In this document: one piece after another, positions 1 to 5,029 of the stretch
How the letters are laid out: each line of letters opens with the position of its first letter
Numbering within the stretch: the stretch's first letter is position 1
The notes under the pieces: model-generated
Database searches by the model: none
Seen by the model: the letters and a program-made list of their open reading frames with translations, nothing else
Told to the model about the DNA's origin: nothing
Made by a program: the position numbers and the translations under genes
Assembly (NCBI GenBank): GCA_900553645.1
Contig: USEE01000107.1
Coordinates: forward strand, 1 to 5,854
From: an uncultured Eubacteriales bacterium
GTDB taxonomy: Bacteria > Bacillota_A > Clostridia > Christensenellales > Aristaeellaceae
Direction: 5' to 3'
DNA length: 5,854 nucleotides

Positions 1-362
1 CCTTCTTCCCCACCGTACGTCACAACGAGCGTACCACTGAAATCGAAAATCTGGCTAAGAACCCGATCGTAAATGGCCGCACCGAGAAGGCTGATTACGA
101 GTACGCTACCGCGCACACCACCCCGCGTACCCCCAACGACAACAGCGGTTACTATGCGCTGGCGACCACCGAGGAGAACGAGATACTGGCTCAGTACACC
201 ACTGACCTGACCACCGCCTCCCGTGAAATTGCTGCCAAGCTGTCCCTGGGCGAGTACTCTGTGGACGATATGGATACCTACGTACAGCAGCTGAAGGACC
301 TCGGTCTGGACGAGATCCTGGCCGTACGTCAGGCTCAGCTGGACCGCGCCAACGGTAAGTAA
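1..362 (+). CDS. Extracellular solute-binding protein (LplA-type lipoprotein), C-terminal fragment
   Basis: This is the last 119 codons of a gene that begins before the window; the reading frame starts at base 3 and ends in TAA at 360-362. The peptide is hydrophilic, with no membrane segment. It ends in a pattern (VDDMDTYVQQLKDLGLDEIL followed by a short Q/R-rich tail) that I recognise from the C-terminus of LplA/YtcQ-type carbohydrate-binding lipoproteins, where the final helices read 'W..YV..LK.LGLDE.L..YQ..YDR'. In that family the protein is anchored outside the membrane and delivers oligosaccharides to an ABC permease. The signal peptide, the lipobox and most of the binding lobes lie outside the window, so the sugar cannot be guessed. 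Codon use differs from the minus-strand genes: 5 of 7 Arg codons are CGT, and all 15 Thr codons are ACC or ACT, as in highly expressed genes. A strong terminator follows 34 bases after the stop. Family assignment rests on the C-terminus alone. Confidence 0.75.
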   Translation, partial: FFPTVRHNERTTEIENLAKNPIVNGRTEKADYEYATAHTTPRTPNDNSGYYALATTEENEILAQYTTDLTTASREIAAKLSLGEYSVDDMDTYVQQLKDLGLDEILAVRQAQLDRANGK

Positions 363-395
363 TATTACCTGAAGCGTAGTTTACGCAAAGCATTC

Positions 396-432
396 GGCAT
401 GGCCGGTAGAAATACCGGCTGTGCCGTTTTTT
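396..432 (+). terminator. Intrinsic terminator of the solute-binding protein gene
   Basis: A 13-bp stem (396-408 with 413-425) contains two adjacent G-T wobbles and is capped by a GAAA tetraloop (409-412). Six T residues follow at 427-432. It lies 34 bases after the stop codon at 362. The GNRA loop and uninterrupted T run make it a textbook strong rho-independent terminator for the plus-strand gene. Confidence 0.92.
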
Positions 433-457
433 ATGCCCAAATAGCTTTTGGCAAAGC

Positions 458-494
458 ATATCCCCGGAGCAGCCGCGCATTGCTCCGGGGATAT
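458..494 (-). terminator. Probable terminator of the minus-strand spoIVF operon
   Basis: A perfect 14-bp inverted repeat (458-471 with 481-494) surrounds a 9-base loop. It lies 32 bases beyond the stop codon of the SpoIVFB-like gene (527-529) in the direction of minus-strand transcription. The stem is GC-rich in its centre with AT-rich ends. On the minus strand the bases after the stem are only mildly T-rich (GCTTTGCC), so termination may be weaker than at the facing hairpin. It could also act on plus-strand readthrough, where TTTATATT follows the stem. Confidence 0.7.
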
Positions 495-526
495 TTATAT
501 TGCTCGTTTAAGGTACATGTCGTAGC

Positions 527-1645
527 CTACACGCCCAGCAGCACGCGCGCCTTTGCGTCCGGATCGTCCACACATCGCGTCAGCAGCTCGGTTTCGCTTA
601 TCTCGCCCAGACAGTGCATCTGCTCGTCGGTCACGCGGAATACCGTCGTCTCGCCGCGCCTCAGCCCGCGCAGCAGCGCGCGCACGGGCGTATCTGCGTC
701 CACCGCAACCACGCGCACGGGCAGGCAGCCGCCGCGCCTCAGCTCGTCGCCATGCGTCCACGCGAGCTGCCACGCGGTCTGCGTATCGCCCATGTACTCT
801 CCCGCCGCCAGCGAGAACACGCATACCGCCGCAGCCATCAGCATGACCGGCAATCGGCCGCCGCACGCGCTGACCAACACGCACGCCATCAGCCACAGCG
901 CCATTATCATGCCCAGTATGCCGCATACGTCGCTTGCGCGGCGCTCGCCAAACCGCTTTCTGAGCAGCGCGTGCAATATGCGTCCGCCATCCAGCGGCGA
1001 TGCGGGCATCAGGTTAAACAGCGTCAGCGTGAGCGCTACGCCCGCCGTGTCTATAAGCAATGCATCGTCCAGCCCGTGCCCAGTCAGCAGACACAGCACC
1101 GCCACACAAAGCGCGCTTGCAATCGGCCCGGCGGCGGCGATTAACGCTTCATTGCGGGGCGTTATCAGCCGCGCATCCAGCTCCAGCGACGCGCCCAGCG
1201 GCGTAAGCCTGAGCCGCCCTATCGGCACGCCCAGCACGCGTGCACACGCGATATGCGCCGCCTCGTGCACGGCCAGCACGCCCAGCGTCATCGCCATCAG
1301 CCTGCCCTGCCCCAGCAGCGGCGCAAGCGCGCACAGCGCAATCAGTGCCGGGCTTACGCTTATGAAGCCGACGTGATGTGCGGCCTTTGCGGGGCGTGCG
1401 CCGCGCCGAGTCGCTTTGCCTGAATCAATAGTATTATCAGTTTGATACACATTTGTTTGTGTACTCGCCTTGTCCGCACGTTTTTTATTTGAATGCTTTT
1501 CAGGTTTATCGTCAGCCGCTTGCCCTGCCTTAGCATTTTCACGCAGCCCGGCGCGATACATGCGCCCGCTTTCCAGCAGCTCGACCGGCCCATCTTCGTC
1601 GTCGGTGCCTATGGGCGCAAACTCTCGTCGAAAGAAATCGCGCAT
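527..1645 (-). CDS. spoIVFB: SpoIVFB-like site-2 intramembrane metalloprotease with CBS-like domain (peptidase M50B)
   Basis: In the SpoIVFB family this zinc protease cuts pro-sigma-K inside the outer forespore membrane, releasing sigma-K for late mother-cell transcription. The zinc motif HEAAH is at residues 127-131 in a hydrophobic segment, and the second conserved site NLMPASPLDGG (211-221) supplies the third ligand Asp. Several membrane segments span about 94-280. The last ~70 residues (about 305-370) resemble one CBS module, as in SpoIVFB, where it senses nucleotide. Residues 1-90 form a polar, charged N-terminal extension, which makes the protein about 80 residues longer than Bacillus SpoIVFB (288 aa). 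Start: the frame is open to an ATG at 1672 that overlaps the upstream stop (ATGA) but has no usable ribosome site. I chose the ATG at 1645 because AGAGGTG (1659-1653) precedes it by 7 bases. The adjacent SpoIVFA-like gene supports the identity; a general M50B protease without a sporulation role is the alternative. Confidence 0.85.
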   Translation of the reverse strand: MRDFFRREFAPIGTDDEDGPVELLESGRMYRAGLRENAKAGQAADDKPEKHSNKKRADKASTQTNVYQTDNTIDSGKATRRGARPAKAAHHVGFISVSPALIALCALAPLLGQGRLMAMTLGVLAVHEAAHIACARVLGVPIGRLRLTPLGASLELDARLITPRNEALIAAAGPIASALCVAVLCLLTGHGLDDALLIDTAGVALTLTLFNLMPASPLDGGRILHALLRKRFGERRASDVCGILGMIMALWLMACVLVSACGGRLPVMLMAAAVCVFSLAAGEYMGDTQTAWQLAWTHGDELRRGGCLPVRVVAVDADTPVRALLRGLRRGETTVFRVTDEQMHCLGEISETELLTRCVDDPDAKARVLLGV

Positions 1646-1652
1646 TGCGCCC

Positions 1653-1659
1653 CACCTCT
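1653..1659 (-). promoter_or_regulatory. Ribosome binding site that sets the SpoIVFB start
   Basis: AGAGGTG lies 7 bases before the ATG at 1645. It sits inside the nine extra codons that would be used if translation began at 1672. The ATG at 1672 has only CATAGG directly abutting it, which is too close for ribosome binding, though re-initiation by stop-start overlap remains possible. Confidence 0.65.
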
Positions 1660-1668
1660 GACGCTGTA

Positions 1669-2502
1669 TCATCCTATGCCCAGATACGGCGACGGGTCGA
1701 CGGGCTTGCCGCCGGAGCGCATCTCGAAGTATATGCGCGCGCCGTTTGTGCCCTCGGCACGGCCTATCTCCTGCGCGGCGGCCACGCTGTCGCCCACATT
1801 GACACTTACGTCGGACAGGAACGCGTATACCGTCTCGATGTCGCCATCATGCCGTATGCGCACCGCCCAGTCGCCCGACGCGCCCTGTTCGATCTGGATT
1901 ACCTCGCCCGCACGCGCGCTCTTGACGGCCTGATTCTGACCTGCGTACTCCAGCCACGGCTGGTTCTCCGAGTAGCTGTGCGTAATATTGCCCGAGAACG
2001 GCGCGCTGTATTCACTGCCTGAGCCGCCGTTCCAGAACACCATTACGCTGTCGGGTATGACCTGCTTCACAAACCTAAGCTGGCCCAGCGTCTTATCCAG
2101 ATCAACGCTCATGTTCACCGCGCCCGACATGGCTTCAGTGGCGCGCTGTGCCCATGGGAATGGCATTACCTTAAGCGACACCGCGCACATCAGCAATGAG
2201 CATGCGACCAGCGCTTCGCGTTTAAGCCTTGTCATGTTCCATACCTGCCCGGATGTATCGGTTCGATTGCGCGCGCGTCTGCGGCTCATGGGCGGGCGCA
2301 CGGGGCGTACGCGCCGCTTCACGGCACGGGGCTTTGCCTCGACCGTACGCCTGCGCCAGCGCCATATGCCGCCGAATGCGCTTGTGCGGCGCATCTGCTC
2401 CTCGCGGCGGGCGGAGCGCTTTATGTATTCGGTATCGTCTTCGGGCGGGCGATTTGCCGTGTATACCTTTATCACGGTATCGCCGTTGCGTTCAGTTGCC
2501 AT
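1669..2502 (-). CDS. spoIVFA: SpoIVFA-like membrane protein with degenerate LytM (M23) domain
   Basis: SpoIVFA proteins tether and hold SpoIVFB with BofA until a forespore signal (SpoIVB cleavage) relieves inhibition. In order: a polar start (1-27); a strongly basic stretch with 22 Arg/Lys among residues 28-80; one membrane segment at about 95-115; a linker; and a LytM/M23-fold domain (about 162-277) ending in EMRSGGKPVDPSPYLGIG. The fold is recognisable but the zinc site is gone. The usual HxH segment reads VYAF (229-232 in the longest form), and the usual LHFE reads IYFE, so it should not be an active endopeptidase, as expected for SpoIVFA. Start: a GTG at 2514 extends the frame by four residues. 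I prefer the ATG at 2502, which has a weak GAG (2512-2510) in front and lies about 14 bases after the expected transcription start of the sigma-E-like promoter. The stop (1671-1669) overlaps an in-frame ATG of the protease gene, so the two are probably co-translated. Confidence 0.75.
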   Translation of the reverse strand: MATERNGDTVIKVYTANRPPEDDTEYIKRSARREEQMRRTSAFGGIWRWRRRTVEAKPRAVKRRVRPVRPPMSRRRARNRTDTSGQVWNMTRLKREALVACSLLMCAVSLKVMPFPWAQRATEAMSGAVNMSVDLDKTLGQLRFVKQVIPDSVMVFWNGGSGSEYSAPFSGNITHSYSENQPWLEYAGQNQAVKSARAGEVIQIEQGASGDWAVRIRHDGDIETVYAFLSDVSVNVGDSVAAAQEIGRAEGTNGARIYFEMRSGGKPVDPSPYLGIG

Positions 2503-2522
2503 ACCATCACTCACTCGGTGAG

Positions 2523-2551
2523 ATAGTATGCCGCGCCGCGCCGATTAATGC
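2523..2551 (-). promoter_or_regulatory. Candidate sigma-E (mother-cell) promoter for spoIVFA-spoIVFB
   Basis: On the minus strand, CATACTAT (2530-2523) differs by one base from the Bacillus sigma-E -10 pattern CATACAnT. GCATTAA (2551-2545) lies 14 bases upstream, the spacing typical of sigma-E; it keeps the GCAT core but deviates in the last three bases of KMATATT. Transcription would begin near 2516, giving a short leader before the ATG at 2502. The site sits directly after the rodA terminator. Sigma-E control of spoIVFAB is established in Bacillus subtilis; the assignment here is by pattern only. Confidence 0.5.
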
Positions 2552-2556
2552 GCACT

Positions 2557-2599
2557 AAAAACAGGCGAACCCGCTTTTGTTCAAAGCCGATTCGCCTGT
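2557..2599 (-). terminator. Intrinsic terminator after rodA
   Basis: Read on the minus strand, ACAGGCGAA (2599-2591) pairs perfectly with TTCGCCTGT (2569-2561). An inner GCTTT/AAAGC stem (2587-2583 with 2577-2573) closes a 5-base loop, and a run of five T residues (2561-2557) follows. It lies 15 bases after the rodA stop. It separates the elongation genes from spoIVFA. Confidence 0.9.
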
Positions 2600-2614
2600 C
2601 TGCCTTAAAATATG

Positions 2615-3862
2615 CTATGCCGTCTTGCGCGCCGACGCGTGGCTCATAGCCGCGCGCTGTTTCCTGCGCTGTCTTAATTCCTGCCTGTAACGGCACACCA
2701 TCGACACGTTCAGTATTATCGCGATACTGGTCATATTGGTAAGCAGATTGGAGCCGCCATAGCTCATAAACGGCAGTGGTATGCCTGTGACCGGCATTAC
2801 GCCGATAACCATGCCTACGTTTTCAAACACATGGAACAGCAGCATCGCCATTACGCCCACAGTGAGCATGGAGCCAAAGCGATCCTCGATCTTGCGGCTG
2901 AGTACCAGCAAACGCAGAAGCATTATCAGATACAGCAGTATAACCGCCATGCCGCCCACAAAGCCGAATGTCTCACACGTTATCGAGAATATGAAGTCGG
3001 TATGGTCGTCGGGTATGTAGCCCAGCTGGCTCATGGAACCGGCCTTAAACAGCCCCTTGCCGAACAGCCTGCCCGAGCCGACCGCCATGCGCGCGTTGGT
3101 CGTCTGAGTAGTCGCGTCAGCGGACACGTTGTCCGAGCCGATGAACACCAGTATGCGCTCCAGTCGGAAGCTGCCCGACTGCATCATCAGATAAAGGCCG
3201 ATTGCCGCCACTGCCAGACCTATGCCCATCAGCAGCCCCATCAGCTTCATCTTGGTGCCCGACATGAACAGCATACACGCGAATATGAACACGTACACCA
3301 TCGCGGTTCCCAAATCGGGCTGTGCGCAGATCAGCGCCAGCGGTATGCCTATGTACAAAAGCAGCGACGCCATTTCACGGATGGTCGATACAGGCTTATC
3401 CATAAGCGAGAAGCGCCGCGCCAGACCCAGTATTATGGCCAGCTTTGCGATCTCTGACGGCTGAATCGTACGCGAACCTACCTTGAACCAGCCCGCCATA
3501 TTGCCGCGCCCGCGTTCGCCCATCAGCACGAATACCAGCATGGCGACGTTCAGCCAGTATATCCAGTTGGTCTTGCTGGCGATAAACTTATAGTTGATCG
3601 TCATAACCACGCACGTAACCACGATGCCCACGATCGACCATATAAGCTGAAGCCGCGGATATCTGAGCGACTGCGTGCTGAGTATATCCATCAGTGACGC
3701 GCTTTCGTCCGTGACAGGCGACGCTGTCGCAGCGGCGATGGATATTATGCCTATTGTGATAAGCGCCAGCATACACAAAAGCAGCGTCCAGTCGAAATAC
3801 CTGAACATGCGGAACTTGAGCTTTATGAACACATTCCCGAATCGCGATTGCTTTGTTCCCAT
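2615..3862 (-). CDS. rodA: RodA, SEDS-family peptidoglycan glycosyltransferase
   Basis: RodA polymerises lipid II into glycan strands in the lateral wall, paired with the transpeptidase PBP2. This 415-residue membrane protein has about ten hydrophobic segments from residue 24 to 390 and the family landmarks in order: AGWFKVGSRTIQPSEIAKL (123-141), QPDLGTA (181-187), GYIPDDHTDFIF (281-292, which holds the essential Asp of the extracellular loop), and PVTGIPLPFMSYGGSNLL (357-374). The first extracellular loop (about 48-72) is somewhat long and carries a charged insert. The C-terminal tail (391-415) is basic and cytoplasmic. The start is well supported: AAGGAG at 3875-3870 with a 7-base spacer to the ATG. 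It follows the coiled-coil gene by 46 bases, and PBP2 lies in the same run of genes, which favours RodA over FtsW or SpoVE, though these are close paralogues. Confidence 0.9.
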   Translation of the reverse strand: MGTKQSRFGNVFIKLKFRMFRYFDWTLLLCMLALITIGIISIAAATASPVTDESASLMDILSTQSLRYPRLQLIWSIVGIVVTCVVMTINYKFIASKTNWIYWLNVAMLVFVLMGERGRGNMAGWFKVGSRTIQPSEIAKLAIILGLARRFSLMDKPVSTIREMASLLLYIGIPLALICAQPDLGTAMVYVFIFACMLFMSGTKMKLMGLLMGIGLAVAAIGLYLMMQSGSFRLERILVFIGSDNVSADATTQTTNARMAVGSGRLFGKGLFKAGSMSQLGYIPDDHTDFIFSITCETFGFVGGMAVILLYLIMLLRLLVLSRKIEDRFGSMLTVGVMAMLLFHVFENVGMVIGVMPVTGIPLPFMSYGGSNLLTNMTSIAIILNVSMVCRYRQELRQRRKQRAAMSHASARKTA

Positions 3863-3869
3863 TAAAACG

Positions 3870-3875
3870 CTCCTT
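3870..3875 (-). promoter_or_regulatory. Ribosome binding site of rodA
   Basis: AAGGAG with a 7-base spacer before the rodA ATG at 3862. It confirms this start and gives rodA independent translation after the 46-base gap from the coiled-coil gene. Confidence 0.85.
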
Positions 3876-3908
3876 GTCGAACGCCCCTGCCGGGCTTATA
3901 TGCGCATT

Positions 3909-4142
3909 TTACGGCCTTATGCCGTCGATTTTCCTGTCAATTTGGCTTAACTTGTGGCAAACGTCACTGATCGAGTTGAACGTCCCATAGCCTTTCAGCT
4001 CGTCCAGCTTTGCCGCGACAACGCTCAGCGCGTCGTCGCCCTGCGCCTGTTTTATGTCGGTCAGTTCTTCGCGTATGTCGCCCAGTTTCGCGTTTATCTT
4101 CTGCAGTTCTGTTAGAATCTCCCGAAGTACGGAATCCAGCAT
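3909..4142 (-). CDS. Small coiled-coil protein of unknown function, in the minE position
   Basis: I do not recognise this family. From the ATG at 4142 it is 77 residues, polar, with no membrane segment. Hydrophobic residues I9, L13, I16, L20, I23, L27 and I30 follow strict 4-3 heptad spacing. After a turn (about 34-38 and 51-56), a second series I58, V61, L65, I68, I72 repeats the pattern, so it probably forms a helical hairpin or an oligomeric coiled coil. Start: an in-frame ATG at 4184 (91 residues), three bases after the MinD stop, has GAGGAA six bases upstream. The ATG at 4142 has the stronger AGGAG (4155-4151) with an 8-base spacer, and the heptads begin right after it, so I prefer the shorter form. 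It lies where minE sits in many clostridial mre/mrd clusters, yet lacks the MinE pattern (amphipathic N-terminal helix and RRD/KLVLxxDR-type strand). A role with the neighbouring MinD is inference from position. Confidence 0.7.
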   Translation of the reverse strand: MLDSVLREILTELQKINAKLGDIREELTDIKQAQGDDALSVVAAKLDELKGYGTFNSISDVCHKLSQIDRKIDGIRP

Positions 4143-4150
4143 ACGTTTAG

Positions 4151-4155
4151 CTCCT
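4151..4155 (-). promoter_or_regulatory. Ribosome binding site inside the longest coiled-coil ORF
   Basis: AGGAG with an 8-base spacer to the ATG at 4142. It competes with GAGGAA (4196-4191), which serves the ATG at 4184. Both are usable, so two products (77 and 91 residues) are conceivable; the internal one is closer to consensus. Confidence 0.6.
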
Positions 4156-4187
4156 GTCCAAAACATCGCCTGTCGCTGTACCATCCA

Positions 4188-5006
4188 TCATTCCTCGCGT
4201 TCCGGCTCCTGCGCGCCGCGCAGAACCCGTATGCTGCTTTTAAGCCGCCGCGAAAACTGCGGCCTCACCTTGGGCAGTTCCAGCGGCACATCCTCGCCCA
4301 TCAGCCGCCGCGCCGCCTCGTCGAACGCGCGTCCGGCGGGGCTTACCGCGTCCAGCGGCATACCCGATGCGCACGCGCGCATTATGTCCGCATCCTCGGG
4401 CATAAGCGCAAGCACGCTGAGCCTGAGCGCATCCTGGACCGTCTCTATCGGCGGCATATCGCCCGACTGTATCAGCGCGGGACGCACGCGATTAAGTATC
4501 AGCTTAGGTTCAGGCAGACTGCGCTGTTCCAGCAGGCCCACCATGCGCTGGGCACTGCGCACGCCCTGCGGATCGGGAGTCATTACCAGCAGCGCCGAAT
4601 CCGCACCCGCGCACGCGCTGTCAAAGCCCTGCTCTATGCCTGCGGGCGCGTCAATCAGTATGTAGTCATACTTATCCTTAATGCGTGTGGTTATGCCGCG
4701 CAGTCCGTCGGGCGTGAGCGCGCCGCGTTCGCGCGTCTGAGCCGCCGCGATAAAGTTAAGCCCGGGACGGCGGCCATCGCGCACTATGGCCTGACGCAGC
4801 TTGCATATGCCTTCAACCGCGTCCACCGCGTCGTATACAACCTTGCTTTCCAGTCCCAGCGCTATGTCAAGGCAGCGCATACCCGTATCCGCGTCGATAA
4901 GCAGCACGCGCTTGCCGCGCCGCGCCAGCGCCGTGCCCAGGCCGGCGGCGAACGCGGTCTTGCCCACGCCGCCGCGGCCCGAGACTATGACAATTCTTTC
5001 GCCCAT
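4188..5006 (-). CDS. minD: MinD-like ATPase (SIMIBI/ParA family) with altered signature lysine
   Basis: MinD is a membrane-binding ATPase that dimerises with ATP and recruits partners to place the division site. Seen in the 272-residue product: the phosphate-binding loop SGRGGVGKT at 9-17, D38 and D40 in switch I (IDADTGMRCLDIALGLE, 37-53), E53, the switch II segment LIDAPAGIEQGF (117-128), NRVRP (172-176), and a C-terminal stretch that can form a basic amphipathic membrane helix (FSRRLKSSIRVLRG, 251-264) followed by an acidic tail. Oddities: residue 11, the signature lysine of deviant Walker A motifs, is Arg (codon CGC); residue 45, Asn in E. coli MinD, is Cys; and the RDxDR stretch of typical MinD reads RSAQR (150-154). 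Start: GGGAGG (5019-5014) with a 7-base spacer points to the ATG at 5006 rather than 5021, and this numbering aligns exactly with E. coli MinD. It follows PBP2 by 23 bases. No minC lies between them. A MinD-like paralogue with another partner is possible. Confidence 0.85.
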   Translation of the reverse strand: MGERIVIVSGRGGVGKTAFAAGLGTALARRGKRVLLIDADTGMRCLDIALGLESKVVYDAVDAVEGICKLRQAIVRDGRRPGLNFIAAAQTRERGALTPDGLRGITTRIKDKYDYILIDAPAGIEQGFDSACAGADSALLVMTPDPQGVRSAQRMVGLLEQRSLPEPKLILNRVRPALIQSGDMPPIETVQDALRLSVLALMPEDADIMRACASGMPLDAVSPAGRAFDEAARRLMGEDVPLELPKVRPQFSRRLKSSIRVLRGAQEPEREE

Positions 5007-5013
5007 TTGCGGG

Positions 5014-5019
5014 CCTCCC
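5014..5019 (-). promoter_or_regulatory. Ribosome binding site that sets the minD start
   Basis: GGGAGG on the minus strand is followed by a 7-base spacer (CCCGCAA) and ATG at 5006. The alternative ATG at 5021 would lie upstream of this site and has only an A-rich stretch before it. The choice shortens the protein by five residues and brings the phosphate-binding loop into register with E. coli MinD. Confidence 0.85.
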
Positions 5020-5029
5020 ATGCAATTTG

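Noticed and set aside
458..494. Perfect 14-bp inverted repeat as an operator or recombination site
   Set aside because: It lies just downstream of a gene end between convergent genes, has a short GC-rich stem with a 9-base loop, and fits a terminator better; there is no mobile gene nearby.
495..926. Minus-strand open frame of 143 codons overlapping the 3' end of spoIVFB
   Set aside because: Arg/Ala/Gly-rich product in another frame of the SpoIVFB-like gene, which carries the real motifs here.
399..1376. Long plus-strand open frame of 325 codons
   Set aside because: It is antisense to the SpoIVFB-like gene, starts inside the terminator hairpin at 396-432, and gives a Ser/Ala/Arg-rich product without any fold. 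It is a shadow of the GC-rich coding strand.
1669..2502. SpoIVFA-like gene as an active M23 endopeptidase
   Set aside because: The domain fold is there, but the His residues of the zinc site are replaced (VYAF and IYFE), so catalysis is not expected.
3909..4142. Identity of the coiled-coil protein as MinE
   Set aside because: Position and size fit, but the MinE anti-MinCD helix and its conserved strand are not visible, and the heptad pattern runs through both ends.
4054..4665. Plus-strand open frame of 203 codons across the minD region
   Set aside because: Antisense to the MinD-like and coiled-coil genes; Ser/Arg-rich composition typical of a shadow frame and no recognisable domain.
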